A stretch of DNA of 64,000 nucleotides from contig NZ_CP160906.1 of NCBI RefSeq assembly GCF_041080865.1, positions 2,108,001 through 2,172,000 on the forward strand, read 5' to 3'. The notes under the pieces were generated by a model. The model had not been told where the DNA came from, did not search any database, and saw only the letters and a list, made by a program, of their open reading frames with translations. Made by a program: the position numbers and the translations under genes. This document shows positions 1 to 10,259 of the stretch, one piece after another. Within the stretch, counting starts at the first letter, position 1. Each line of letters starts with the position of its first letter. The DNA comes from Psychromonas sp. MME1. Lineage in GTDB: Bacteria > Pseudomonadota > Gammaproteobacteria > Enterobacterales > Psychromonadaceae.

Positions 1-15
1 CCGTCCACTCCGCCA
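1..15 (+). tRNA. tRNA-Asp, 3' end only
   Basis: The first 15 bases equal the 3' end (acceptor strand plus CCA) of the four complete tRNA-Asp genes that follow, so the window opens inside a fifth identical copy. Confidence 0.9.
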
Positions 16-71
16 ATCATCTTAAGATGATGGTGAAAGTTAGCAAAATGTTGAACTGATGATTATCACGT

Positions 72-148
72 GGAGTGGTAGTTCAGTTGGTTAGAATACC
101 GGCCTGTCACGCCGGGGGTCGCGGGTTCAAGTCCCGTCCACTCCGCCA
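72..148 (+). tRNA. tRNA-Asp (anticodon GTC)
   Basis: 77-nt cloverleaf with encoded CCA. The acceptor stem GGAGTGG pairs with CCACTCC, the anticodon loop is CTGTCAC giving GTC, and the T-arm GGGTTCAAGTCCC is intact. It matches the enterobacterial tRNA-Asp closely. First complete gene of the tandem array. Confidence 0.97.
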
Positions 149-187
149 ACATCGATAATTATCAAAGCTTGACTGTAATACACTCGT

Positions 188-264
188 GGAGTGGTAGTTC
201 AGTTGGTTAGAATACCGGCCTGTCACGCCGGGGGTCGCGGGTTCAAGTCCCGTCCACTCCGCCA
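188..264 (+). tRNA. tRNA-Asp (anticodon GTC)
   Basis: Identical 77-nt copy of the preceding gene after a 39-nt spacer. The spacer ends in a short motif (CACTCGT) that is also found before the next copy, which suggests array growth by tandem duplication. Confidence 0.97.
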
Positions 265-340
265 ACAGTATTATGTATCAAGTAGATGTACTATTTATCT
301 GTAGCCAACAGATAAATGAAGAAAGCTGTAACACACTCGT

Positions 341-417
341 GGAGTGGTAGTTCAGTTGGTTAGAATACCGGCCTGTCACGCCGGGGGTCGCGGGTTCAAG
401 TCCCGTCCACTCCGCCA
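341..417 (+). tRNA. tRNA-Asp (anticodon GTC)
   Basis: Identical third complete copy. The 76-nt spacer before it again ends in ACACACTCGT, as in the previous spacer. Confidence 0.97.
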
Positions 418-495
418 ACTTCATCCTTGGATGAAAAGAACGATGTGTATAACAGTCAGACTATAATGTGAGTTATAGAATAAAAAGATTTTCGC

Positions 496-572
496 GGAGT
501 GGTAGTTCAGTTGGTTAGAATACCGGCCTGTCACGCCGGGGGTCGCGGGTTCAAGTCCCGTCCACTCCGCCA
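496..572 (+). tRNA. tRNA-Asp (anticodon GTC)
   Basis: Fourth complete and last copy of the array, again identical, with encoded CCA. A reading frame crossing it (499-765) is not a gene. Confidence 0.97.
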
Positions 573-655
573 ATATTCTTTTATTATTCAACATCTAGCT
601 TTAAATATTCAAGTAAAAATCCCTCTATCGACAATGTTAGTTATTAATTCGCAGA

Positions 656-1150
656 CTAAATACTGTATTGCGCCATTATTATTATATCTTGATACCTGTT
701 TTCAAAGAATCGAGCTCTTTTTTTCACTCCCTCTATTTCAAAACTACACTTTTCATATAATTTAATAGCAATTTCATTATCAGAAAACACTTCCAGTTCT
801 AGACGTTTTAACTCTTGACTCCACGCGTGGGCAATCGTTTTTTTCAGCAGATCAGTTCCGATCCCTAAGCCGCGAAAATCGGATACAATCCCCATCCCAA
901 GGTGCCCAACATGGGTCATTGTATTTCGCTCTAATGGAATAATATCAGCCCACCCAATTACTTTTTCGTTGTGTATGGCAATATACTGAGCATGATTATT
1001 TTCGATATTATTGAGAACAAAGTTCTCCATTTTTTCATAGGGAGGAGGTGTTGTGGTAAGGAGATAAACCCCTTCGCTAGCCACATTACATAGAGCATCA
1101 TAAAAACCTCGGATATCTTTGTGTTCTATTTGCCTAATTTCAATACTCAT
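656..1150 (-). CDS. GNAT-family N-acetyltransferase
   Basis: 164-residue protein of normal length for a single-domain GNAT enzyme, which transfers acetyl from acetyl-CoA to an amine. The acetyl-CoA loop motif RGLGIGTDLL (Q/R-x-x-G-x-G/A type) is clear near residue 95, followed by the usual helix and the motif B stretch NEIAIKLYEKCSFEIEG near residue 125. The style is that of the phosphinothricin/ribosomal-protein acetyltransferase subgroup, but the substrate cannot be told. It stands alone between the tRNA array and the diguanylate cyclase gene. The start is the ATG at 1150 with a purine-rich sequence upstream. Confidence 0.85.
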   Translation of the reverse strand: MSIEIRQIEHKDIRGFYDALCNVASEGVYLLTTTPPPYEKMENFVLNNIENNHAQYIAIHNEKVIGWADIIPLERNTMTHVGHLGMGIVSDFRGLGIGTDLLKKTIAHAWSQELKRLELEVFSDNEIAIKLYEKCSFEIEGVKKRARFFENRYQDIIIMAQYSI

Positions 1151-1198
1151 CTCAATTCCTTGGGGTTAACAGGTCATTATGTTAATTGTCGCCTAATA

Positions 1199-1300
1199 AT
1201 ATCAATCCGTATAAGTATCGGATCTATCTTGTTGGTATAATAGGTAGCAGCGTTGCATTCAATCGTAATAGTCTGCTATCACGATTGAATGGAATTGGTA
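1199..1300. repeat. Degenerate MITE-like repeat with internal hairpin
   Basis: One end (1199-1225) resembles the terminal inverted repeat of the element at 37411-37572 and the other end reads TACCAATTCC on the minus strand. Inside, 1257-1290 forms a near-perfect 15-bp stem. Positions 1251-1271 match 11599-11619 exactly in inverted orientation. No transposase is present. Confidence 0.5.
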
Positions 1301-1310
1301 GCAGTCGTAG

Positions 1311-3236
1311 CTACAAAAATTTAGTACAATTTCTGCCCTGACACTTCGCTCCGTATAAAGCTTTATCTGCCCGGGAGATGATACTTTCAGGTTCATCTCC
1401 CACTTGATAAAGACTGATACCACAACTACTTGTCATGTGGCCAATAACGGGAAACTGATGGCAATCGATCTGCTCGCGGATATTTTCAGCAAGCTTTAGT
1501 ATCCCATTTTGATCTATTTCCGGACAAATAATAAGAAACTCCTCGCCACCCCAGCGTCCAAGAGTATCGGTTTTTCTTATCAATGTTTTCAGAAGATTAG
1601 CCAATTCGACCAGCACTTGATCCCCAACTTGATGTCCATAAGGATCATTAACCTGCTTAAAGTAATCGATATCTAAAAGCAGCACACCATAGGCATGATT
1701 AAACCTAATCGCGCGATCATTCTCAGCGGTCAGTGTTTTATCAAGTTTGCGGCGATTACCCAAATTAGTTAAGCTATCCGTTAATGCCAATCGCGCTAGG
1801 AGCTCAGCTTCTTTCGCTCTAACCTCTTCACTGAGTTGCAAAGCAACCAAGGCATCCGTTCTTGTCTCAAGCTGATCAACCATCTCATTGAAGTTATTAC
1901 TTAGGTGATCTATCTCGACAATCCCTACTTCCGCTATTTCTTGTGAACCGATATTTTTACCCAATCCACGGGTCATTGTTGAAAGTTGCTCAATAGGCGT
2001 CGCTATTCTGGATGTCAGCTGACGAGATTTACGCAATAAAAATAGAAAAAAGATGGCATAAAAAAGTAACATAGCGGCAATAATTAAATACCCCACTTCT
2101 TTACTTAGCTGCTTAATATTAACTATCGGCTGCAGAACCAATGCTTCTTCCACCAACGAGATCAACCGCCAGCCCGTTTCCTGAATCACCTCTTGGCTAA
2201 CAATATAGGTTATTCCATCGATATTTATTTTGCTGATACTCAGCTGGGAGTCAAAAATAAACTGCATCTGCTGTTGGAATGCCCCATTTTCACTACTTAA
2301 AATATTATACTGATCTGGTTTTTCCAACGTAGTGAGGATCTTTTCCCCCTCAATATAAGTATTTAACCCCTTAAGCTTAAGCAGCTCCTTGATTTTTGCC
2401 TGCATCGCTAAAATCATACCGTTCTTATCGACCATAAAAGTGGTCGCATTCCACGGAATATCCAAATTTAGGATATTATCTAAAAACGATTCAATAGTCA
2501 GATCAAGCCCACTCACCCCCTCTAAAAAATCATCACGATAAATAGGTACAATATTGGAGACCATCCATCCCTGCCCTGCTGGATCAAGATAAGCTCCCGT
2601 CCAGACAGGTTTTCGCTCTGGGTTATGCAGACTATCGGCTTGATAGTAGAAGTTAAACTCCTGCATATGCAGGACAGGCCCATATTGAGCAGGTAAATCT
2701 TCAATAAAGGGATAGATGCGGTTCATACCATCCCAAGTATTAAGATAAGCCTGTGTGACGATAGGACTGGTCTCAACAATGGAGACCAAAATGGGATCTA
2801 ACATCTCACTGCAGTGTGCTTTACGACTTTGCGCTTCCCCCAAGGTACTGCTACTCGAATAATAGACGCTGCTACCACCATTATCCTTAAGTTTATAGTA
2901 GGCTCCATTTGCATGTGTGGAAAATGCAGGAGCATTATAAGGAAAAAAACATGCCTCGGAATCAGCAAAAAAGGACTCCTGATCACGCTGTATCAATAGG
3001 GCATAATTAGAGATAGCTTGTAGTTGATTCCTAATATTATTAGCTTCTCGTGAGCTTACCTCTTGCAGGTTATGGGAGACCTCTTTAAGCAACACCTGCT
3101 GCGTTTTTTCTGACATGTAAAAGTTAATGGCAAAGTAAAGGGCAATAATAACGACTTCAATCAGCAATAACGGCACAAGTGAATTTTTCAGATAATTTCG
3201 ATAAATCAATGATTGGATAGTGACTGATTTCTGCAT
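1311..3236 (-). CDS. Membrane diguanylate cyclase with dCache-like sensor, HAMP and GGDEF
   Basis: 641 residues. A transmembrane helix at about 18-38 and a second near 378-400 enclose a periplasmic region of about 330 residues that looks like a double-Cache ligand-binding domain. A HAMP-like linker (around 400-455) and a short coiled coil lead to a C-terminal GGDEF domain (about 480-641). The active site GGEEF is intact near residue 563, and an inhibitory RxxD site (RKTD) lies five residues before it, so product inhibition is expected. It should make cyclic di-GMP from two GTP in response to a periplasmic signal; the ligand is unknown. No EAL domain is present. Confidence 0.92.
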   Translation of the reverse strand: MQKSVTIQSLIYRNYLKNSLVPLLLIEVVIIALYFAINFYMSEKTQQVLLKEVSHNLQEVSSREANNIRNQLQAISNYALLIQRDQESFFADSEACFFPYNAPAFSTHANGAYYKLKDNGGSSVYYSSSSTLGEAQSRKAHCSEMLDPILVSIVETSPIVTQAYLNTWDGMNRIYPFIEDLPAQYGPVLHMQEFNFYYQADSLHNPERKPVWTGAYLDPAGQGWMVSNIVPIYRDDFLEGVSGLDLTIESFLDNILNLDIPWNATTFMVDKNGMILAMQAKIKELLKLKGLNTYIEGEKILTTLEKPDQYNILSSENGAFQQQMQFIFDSQLSISKINIDGITYIVSQEVIQETGWRLISLVEEALVLQPIVNIKQLSKEVGYLIIAAMLLFYAIFFLFLLRKSRQLTSRIATPIEQLSTMTRGLGKNIGSQEIAEVGIVEIDHLSNNFNEMVDQLETRTDALVALQLSEEVRAKEAELLARLALTDSLTNLGNRRKLDKTLTAENDRAIRFNHAYGVLLLDIDYFKQVNDPYGHQVGDQVLVELANLLKTLIRKTDTLGRWGGEEFLIICPEIDQNGILKLAENIREQIDCHQFPVIGHMTSSCGISLYQVGDEPESIISRADKALYGAKCQGRNCTKFL

Positions 3237-3415
3237 GATTATTAGTCCATTATATGCGGGAATAAAAGTGATCCGAGAAAATTTTAACCTGAGTTAGAGC
3301 GAAAAGCATAGCCAAACTTGCAATAATCACTATTTACGATAAAGAGCAGCAACGACCCATTATGCTGTTCCACACCTAAATAAGGTATCGGATGCGCGAC
3401 ACCAACTGTTGTTTG

Positions 3416-3679
3416 TTATGCACCTTTTAATTCGCAAAATTGCTCTTTAAGTAGCAATTCTTTATTAATTACAGCTTTACTGTCAATGAGCTTCACAGAT
3501 CTTCCGCCTGCGCCCAAACCAGCCTCAGTAAATGCTTTAACTTCAACATTTGTATATCCGCCTTCATTTTTAGCCAATAAATGAATATAGATAATGGGCG
3601 GAGTGCAGAAAAACTTTTTGGGGCATAACTTACTAACGACTTCTTTGAAACATTTCTCGACACTAAAAAAATCCCCCAT
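3416..3679 (-). pseudogene. C-terminal fragment of a small MreB-related (rod-shape-type) protein
   Basis: 87 residues from the ATG at 3679. The segment VEVKAFTEAGLGAGGRSVKL and the preceding stretch up to EGGYTNVE resemble the C-terminal part of small MreB-like rod-shape proteins common in Gammaproteobacteria, where a glutamate/arginine helix is followed by a GAGAR-type turn. Those proteins are usually nearer 150-160 residues. The same frame stays open upstream of the ATG for about 25 codons with plausible family-like residues (SHQRTLMGDF) before a stop, so the 5' part appears lost. Family assignment is from memory of the pattern and is tentative; it could also be an unrelated small hypothetical gene. 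Confidence 0.4.
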
Positions 3680-4192
3680 TAATGTTCTCTGATGACTTAA
3701 ACCACTGCAAGCAGATTCAACTGAGAGACCCGTGTATAATTCAGTCGCTTTTACCTTACCTTACCTTCATAAACTTCCAAATATATCGTCAATTTAGTAA
3801 AAAACATGAAATCACCTTAGCTGCATAGCGACACTGTATAATTTTTCATTTTCAACCTAATTATTTAAAATAAAACACAGCATTTCACAATTTGTTGATA
3901 TTCTATATGATAATGTATTTTCACTAAGCTGCTGATTAAATTGAGCGAAAATGAGATCGAGGACATTTATACTTTTGTCACGCGGTCTTCTGCCCGCGTG
4001 GTGATATGCGTAATATTTTATTTACCTAATTTCAATCTACACACCTTATGTATTAAGGGGAATAAATCATACAATTAGAGGGATTGTTATCACTGTTTGT
4101 GATTTATGTTTTATCTTTACGTTAAACGATTGAAAAGTAAACTTGTTAACTATATTTTGACGCTTTATTTACATTAGATACAAGGAAGTATT
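3680..4192. other. Intergenic region
   Basis: AT-rich spacer. I see only a short TTACC triplication (about 3747-3764), a compact GC-rich hairpin (3979-4000, stem CACGCGG/CCGCGTG) and the promoter region expected for the lipoprotein gene. No gene is evident. Confidence 0.5.
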
Positions 4193-4846
4193 ATGTTGAT
4201 TTTGAAATCAATATTCTGCATGTTAATGCTTACTCTGGTAGGTTGTGCAGGCAAGCCCCCTATGCCAACTACATTGGCAAATGCAGATATCAGCGGCTCA
4301 ACTGGCTTAATAACTGGTACCATAACAAGAAATCCATTGCAGCCTGCTTATACCGCTTACGGACTTTATATAAGAAATATTGAGACGGAGGAAAACCACA
4401 AAATTTATACCGACCTGACTGGTGACTTTGTGGATTTTCACAATCTTCCGACCAACAACGATAGCAGAGTTACAGGCTCCAGTTTTGCCCTATTGCTTCC
4501 CGAAGGAAAGTATGAAATATATAATTTTAACCTATATGAACTTGAGCCTTCTGGTGCCTCAACGACATATTTTGCAGAGAGTGACTTCTCAGTCCCCTTT
4601 CAAGTTAGCGGTGGAGAGAAATTTTATTTAGGTGAATTTAGGCTAATCGCCAATACCTTTATGTTCGAATGGTTTGGAGTAGAAAAAGAAGTACTCAGCG
4701 GTGGCACTTGGTATATTTATGATTTCTTTGAAAGAGATATCGACATGATGAAAAAAAAGTTTCCTGATGTCGATTGGCAAAAAACAAAGAAAGAAATACC
4801 AATGCCAACGGCAAATCTAGAATTACTGATTCGATCCGGTGGGTAA
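4193..4846 (+). CDS. Hypothetical lipoprotein
   Basis: 217 residues. The N-terminus has a short hydrophobic signal ending in the lipobox LVGC (Cys18), followed by a proline-rich linker. The mature part is mostly predicted beta strand with no motif I recognise; segments such as LPEGKYEIYNFNLYELEP and the closing strands suggest a single beta-sandwich domain. A ribosome-binding sequence AAGGA sits just before the ATG. It stands alone between the MreB-like fragment and the MCP gene, so context gives no function. Lipid anchoring is well supported; the role is unknown. Confidence 0.8.
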   Translation: MLILKSIFCMLMLTLVGCAGKPPMPTTLANADISGSTGLITGTITRNPLQPAYTAYGLYIRNIETEENHKIYTDLTGDFVDFHNLPTNNDSRVTGSSFALLLPEGKYEIYNFNLYELEPSGASTTYFAESDFSVPFQVSGGEKFYLGEFRLIANTFMFEWFGVEKEVLSGGTWYIYDFFERDIDMMKKKFPDVDWQKTKKEIPMPTANLELLIRSGG

Positions 4847-5028
4847 TTTACAATGTTAATATTGATAGTTTTTTTGTAATCACTTTAAAGCCTAATACTT
4901 ACACTGTAAATTAGCAAAGCGAACTAACGTCAGCGCCCCTTCTGTATTAAACGGAGTAAGGAAAAATCAAACAATCCGTTAATTGGCTGTTCAAGGGGCA
5001 CAGATTAAGCCTGAGCAACTATATCAAG

Positions 5029-7012
5029 TTAATGCTTAAAAACTTCAATAACGATGGCCTGCTCTTTGGCAATCGATATAAGACGATTACTTATTTCTTT
5101 GACGTCAGATGTAGCTGTTAATGTCGCCTCCGCTGCGGACAAAATAGCTTCCATATCTTGCGTTAAATTATTACACACATTGGATTGCTGTGTTGTTGAA
5201 ACACTCATCCCATTATTTAATTGTGCGAGTACCGAAACGCTTTCATTGACCCGAGTGATCTGATTTTGAATTGTATTAAAACTTTGCACATTTTCGCTCA
5301 TATTGTCATTACAAAGCTGCACTTGTTTTCCAGCTAATGCGATATCTCTCTGTAATTCTTCGATCACACTCTTAACTGCAACCGTAGAGTCTTTAGTACT
5401 ATGAGCAAGCTTTCTCACTTCATCAGCTACAACTGCAAACCCTCGTCCACTCTCTCCTGCTCTCGCTGCTTCGATTGCTGCATTGAGGGCAAGTAAATTA
5501 GTTTGCTCCGTGATCTTCGTGATTACATCGAGAATAGAATAAATAGAGTGGCTACCTTGCAATACTTTTTGCATAACCAGTTTGGCTTGCTGTAGTTCAT
5601 CAGATAGGTTTATATTAAGCTTATAAGCTGATTCAGACACATCAACACATTCTTTAATGTTAATATCAATGTTTGTCACTGATTCTGAAGCATCCTCTGC
5701 TCTATTAGCAATATCTTTAACACTTGCATCCATTTCAATTAAGGCTTCAGCTATCGAAGAAGCACTTCTTTTTGCGTTTTGGAACGCGCATACAATTTGT
5801 TTCCCAAATTTAAGTTGTCTTCAGAGATGTTATCTATTTTTTCACTTTTCGCCGAGATATCCTTAATCACTTTCTGCTGATTATTTATCGCTAAATTAAG
5901 GTTTTCAGCAATCAGCCCAAACTCATTATCCTTATCATAAGTGCAGCGTACCGTTAAATCACCTTGAGATAAGCGATGCAATGTTGAGACGATTTGTTGT
6001 AAAGGTTTTTTTATTACCCTTTGTAACCAGAAGCTAATACCCAAACAAAGCAAAAATACGACTAACAAAATAAATTTACTACTCGTGAGGACAAGATTAA
6101 TACCTTTAACGGTATCAGCCAATTGAGAAGCGGTGACAGTTTGGCTCTCTTCTGAGGCCAACATAATGCCTTTTTTTATGGTATCTAGCGACAATTCGAA
6201 TTGTGACAACTGAGTAATATTTGTTTTTTTAATTTTTTGTAACTGTAAGTAAAACGCCAATACCCCCGATGTCTCACTTGCTTCATTGAGAATCCATGAA
6301 AGATTTGATGCCAGTTCAGAGCTTCCTTGAATGCCATCCGATACTTTTAATTCCAAATATTCCGCAAAATCACTGGCGATAAACTCAGCACTTTCTTTAT
6401 TATTTTTAAGTGTTTTTTCAATTTCATTAAGGTCAACTTGATTAAGTGTATGTGTTGATTCGACTTGCATTGCCATTACCTCTTCAAGGATAGCGTCTAG
6501 CAAAAGTTGTTCATTGGTTGATGGTTCGGATTGAGCCTTTGGATAAACTTAAACTCTTGAGCAATTAAAACACCAAAACGTTGGCACATTAGTTGGAATG
6601 CAGAATTTTTACTCGCAAAGGTGACAGAATCTAGGGACTCTTTTTTATGATTTTTGAGTAGGACTAACGCTTGTTGAGTCAACAGTTCAAGATCGCTATC
6701 AGAAATCTTACTGGTTTTTTCATCTACTTTATCTAACTTCAAGTTTTCGATTAATTTAATACTATTTTCAATATGATTATCATCATTAGATAAAAGCGCT
6801 CGATTAACAATCCCTTCCAACAGGCCGATAGAATGGTCGATACGACTGACATTCTGTAACAATGGGAAGGTTGTATCTGTAACTTCCATAATGGCGACTT
6901 TAGTCTTATTAAATTGAGCCGTAAACATATAGCCCAATGCCAAAATAGTAATAATAAAAACAACAAAGATAATCGACAACAAACGACTAATAGTTATACC
7001 TGAATGTTTCAT
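5029..7012 (-). pseudogene. Methyl-accepting chemotaxis protein, two frameshifts
   Basis: One MCP gene read in three frames: 7012-6497, 6503-5751 and 5733-5029. Adding one A to the short A run at 6538-6540 (minus-strand sense) joins the first two parts as IQKAQSEPSTNEQ, and one A at the run 5769-5773 joins the last two as [20 protein letters not shown]. The restored protein of about 660 residues has an N-terminal membrane helix (about 10-32), a helical periplasmic sensor, a second membrane helix, HAMP, and a signalling domain containing the hallmark tip [20 protein letters not shown]. Both lesions are 1-base contractions in homopolymers, so sequencing error is as likely as real inactivation. 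Confidence 0.88.
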
Positions 7013-7123
7013 TAGTTTTCCTTAACTTAAAAGAAGTAGAGTAAGAGCTGGTGATCCAATTAACGGTAACTCTCGGTGAGTAGGTAAGACTTGCTTTTAA
7101 TTGAATACAATAAAGCCAGTAAT

Positions 7124-7152
7124 AAAAAGGGAGGGGACGTCCCCCCCTTTTT
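7124..7152 (-). terminator. Intrinsic terminator of the GH10 gene
   Basis: A 14-bp stem (AAAAAGGGAGGGGAC against GTCCCCCCCTTTTT) with flanking T/A tracts lies 16 bases downstream of the GH10 stop codon. Confidence 0.8.
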
Positions 7153-7167
7153 AACTTCTAATCGAAA

Positions 7168-9426
7168 TTACTCAACAATAAGCTTTGTTAATTCTTCTCC
7201 TAGATAAGCAATATTACTACCCGCTACAGGATAGAGTTGATATTTACGCTTTTCACCATCATCGTTATCTGAAAGTGCAATGTTCCACATAAAACTGTCT
7301 CCAGATTTTATAGCGGATTCTAACTCGATAGCAAAGAACAGCTGCGTGCCAGATTCATTCCATTGTGCATGATAATGTTTAGCGTAATGATTCGATTCAA
7401 AGTCTTGACCAATAACGGTACGGAATTGCGTCATCGGAGCATCACCGCTTTGTAGAAAAATTTCGACATTATCATTTTCGTATGTCTGCTTCATTGATGT
7501 AACCGTTATATCATCGACACGATTAACCACGCCATACAACCAGTTTTCATGGTAACCAACAGTCCAATTACCACTCAAATCATCGCCAGGGGCAATTGTC
7601 ATATCTTGCTGATTAAGTTGGTTAAAAGCTAAAGAATAAGTGTACCCATGAAAGACAGGATCATTACCATCTTGCGGTTTAGTCGCTAACTTTATAGCTT
7701 TAAATGCAGGAGGAGTAGAAACAGGGATCGCTTTTATAACTGCATTTTGCCCATTCATGAACAACTCACCAAACTCTTCACCCTGCCAACCGATATTATT
7801 ACCCGTAAGCGGATAAAGCTGCGCATTACGACCACCACTTTCAGTATCGCCATCGTTGTCAGATAACGCGATATTAAAACCAATAGTCTCTCCAACTAAA
7901 TCTTTAAAATCAGTGAATTCAATACTGTAATCAAATACCTTTCCGTCATCACTCCACTTGCCCATAATTTTTCCAGGGAAGTTTGATGGGGCAAATCCTT
8001 GTCCAACAATCGATCTTAGTTGCCAGAATTGCTCTCCAATGCGGATAAAGATTTCTACATTATCATTCTCGTGCGCCATTTTTTGATCAGTAACCGTTTT
8101 ATTATCATGACGAATAACTTGCCCGATTAAGCTGTTCATATAAAAACCCACGCCCCATTTACCATCAATCGAACTACGTGGAGGCAATGTTTGGTTCTTC
8201 ACATCAAGCTGGTTATATGCAAAAGGATAAAAAACGACTTGTTTAGGATCAAATGTATTTGAGGCAAGTTGCTTTGCGTTAAATGGTTGTATAAAACGTT
8301 GTATTTTACTTAAATCCGTCATTGGTTCGTAACTAAATTGGTTAGCAGCGACATCAACTAACACGTCTTTCAAAGCCCAATAAGCAGGTTTTTCCTGATA
8401 GTTTTCGTCAAATATCAAGGCACGCCCATACCCCTTAAACCAACTCGGCACCCAAGAATATTTATCCGTAAGCCCCCACATCGTAAACATATCGACGTCA
8501 GGGTAATATGCAGCAAGTTTAGCCAGTGTTTCATAACGCTTCGCTTGCTCATCTAATGCGTATTCATCACCATCTCGCACTCGCACATCGACTTCAGTAA
8601 AGTGAAAGCTTAATTGCATTTCTGTTAACCGTTCGATATTACGTGCAATTGATGCGTCGCTAATTGGACTATCAACTGTTAAATGTAACTGAGTGCCAAC
8701 ACCATGAATAGGAACACCTTTATCAACCAATTTTTTTACTAATCGGTAAACCGCATTCGACTTAGCGTTCATCCCTTCAGTGGAATAGTCGTTATAAAAT
8801 AAAAGTGCGTCAGGATCTGCTTCATGAGCCCAGCGAAAAGCCATTTCAATATAATCTTCACCAAATGTACGATACCAAATGGTATCTCTAAAACCACCAT
8901 TATCATCTAGCGCTTCATTTACTACATCCCAATAAGCAACTTTGCCTTTATAATGACCAACCACATTTCTGATATGATTTTCCAAAATATCGCTTAGCTC
9001 ATCTTTCGACCAATTCCCTTTTTCTAGCCAGTCTGGGTTTTGTATATGCCAAACGAGCGTATGCCCTCTGACCACCATCCCATGCTCGATTGCAAAATCA
9101 ACAAGTTGATCAGATTTTGAGAAATCAAACTCACCTTTTTTTGGCTCTATATATGACCATTTCATCTCATTTTCAGGTGTTATTTGCGAAAACTCACGGA
9201 TTAATGTCTCTCTAAAGAGCGGATCGTTTAAGTGACGCGTTTCGAACGCTGCGCCAATGGCAAGATTAGCTCTATCTCCCAACTCTCTTAATGGTGTTTC
9301 GACTCGTAATGGTGTGTCTGCGTTTATTGGAGAAGTGGTAATTTGATTACCGGTTTGCTCTTGTTGACTACTCACACAGCCAACTAACAGCATGGTAACC
9401 AAAGCGGGTAACATTACTTTTTTCAT
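7168..9426 (-). CDS. GH10 endo-1,4-beta-xylanase lipoprotein with two CBM9-like modules
   Basis: 752 residues. The signal ends in lipobox LVGC (Cys17), so the enzyme should be membrane-anchored, probably outer membrane. The GH10 barrel spans about 45-345 with acid/base Glu171 in WDVVNEALDD and nucleophile Glu278 in FTEVDVRV; FFYN-like and NDYSTEG motifs are present. Two C-terminal modules of about 190 residues each (about 375-565 and 580-752) share YxLAFNQL, NDNVEIFLxxG, TVxGQ and NIALSDND-type motifs, as in CBM9, which bind xylan/cellulose chain ends. It cleaves internal beta-1,4-xylosidic bonds. AAGGA precedes the ATG. No CCAAAT-type operator was found upstream. Confidence 0.93.
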   Translation of the reverse strand: MKKVMLPALVTMLLVGCVSSQQEQTGNQITTSPINADTPLRVETPLRELGDRANLAIGAAFETRHLNDPLFRETLIREFSQITPENEMKWSYIEPKKGEFDFSKSDQLVDFAIEHGMVVRGHTLVWHIQNPDWLEKGNWSKDELSDILENHIRNVVGHYKGKVAYWDVVNEALDDNGGFRDTIWYRTFGEDYIEMAFRWAHEADPDALLFYNDYSTEGMNAKSNAVYRLVKKLVDKGVPIHGVGTQLHLTVDSPISDASIARNIERLTEMQLSFHFTEVDVRVRDGDEYALDEQAKRYETLAKLAAYYPDVDMFTMWGLTDKYSWVPSWFKGYGRALIFDENYQEKPAYWALKDVLVDVAANQFSYEPMTDLSKIQRFIQPFNAKQLASNTFDPKQVVFYPFAYNQLDVKNQTLPPRSSIDGKWGVGFYMNSLIGQVIRHDNKTVTDQKMAHENDNVEIFIRIGEQFWQLRSIVGQGFAPSNFPGKIMGKWSDDGKVFDYSIEFTDFKDLVGETIGFNIALSDNDGDTESGGRNAQLYPLTGNNIGWQGEEFGELFMNGQNAVIKAIPVSTPPAFKAIKLATKPQDGNDPVFHGYTYSLAFNQLNQQDMTIAPGDDLSGNWTVGYHENWLYGVVNRVDDITVTSMKQTYENDNVEIFLQSGDAPMTQFRTVIGQDFESNHYAKHYHAQWNESGTQLFFAIELESAIKSGDSFMWNIALSDNDDGEKRKYQLYPVAGSNIAYLGEELTKLIVE

Positions 9427-10259
9427 TATTATTCCTTATGTAAAATATCAGATCATCAAATTAATTTCTAATTGCCTTGCAACTTCGCACCTTCTACTCA
9501 GGCTCGCAGTAAGCTGACAATTAAAATTTATTGATATTAAAAACCAACAAATAAAGCATCTAATAAAAAAAAATGCTTCGATATACCTATTGATTACCTC
9601 CATGTACGAAACCTAATCAAAAAATTTACCACATTGCAGATAGGCTTCGATTTTCGATAACAAAAATTACTCACATCTCTAATTGGCAAAATCACTCTAT
9701 AAAACTAATGTTTAGATACTCAAGCGGAAACCACATGAGATGAAAATAACAACAATATTGCATAGCTTCATTAATTTCCCGGTATTCATTAAGTTGCCTA
9801 TCAATTAATATCAACGGAAATAAAAATATCAGGCGCTATTGTTAAAATAATGCAGCTATTTAGTAATTACTATGTACAACTATGAACGAGCAGTTTTTTA
9901 TCGTCTTTACCGTATTTAGCAAATCAATTTATGATTTTCCCCGCAACATGAGTAATTGCGATTAAGTTCAAATAATTTAAGTGTTGGTTACCATAAAAAA
10001 TATCGATCACATCGCAGTAAATACGATTTAATGACACCCAGCAATATCAAACAAATATCACCCACAAATCACTGGTAAACGAGCTTGAATATTGTCATTA
10101 TCCAAATCATCTACATAGCTCACAATTCTAACTACGCTGCAAAATATATAACCCTCTTTACCAAAAAGGTGAATGATTTAAGCTATTAAAAAGAAGAATA
10201 TTTATAGCGGTTAGGCAAGGATGTTCCTGCAAATGTAATATTATTATTGAGGGTAAGTT
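9427..10259. other. Divergent intergenic region, GH10 / repeat lipoprotein
   Basis: An 833-base AT-rich spacer between divergently transcribed genes, so it must hold both promoters. Isolated CCAAAT- or ACAAATATCAC-like hexamers occur (10051, 10102) but not as a 21-bp spaced pair. No reading frame or RNA gene is convincing. Confidence 0.5.

Noticed and set aside
499-765. 88-codon plus-strand frame overlapping the last tRNA-Asp
   Set aside because: Its first part is the tRNA itself and it overlaps the GNAT gene; no ribosome-binding site or protein-like composition.
10051-10127. ACAAATATCAC and CCAAAT boxes before the repeat lipoprotein
   Set aside because: No partner at 21 bp; single hexamers are expected by chance in this composition.
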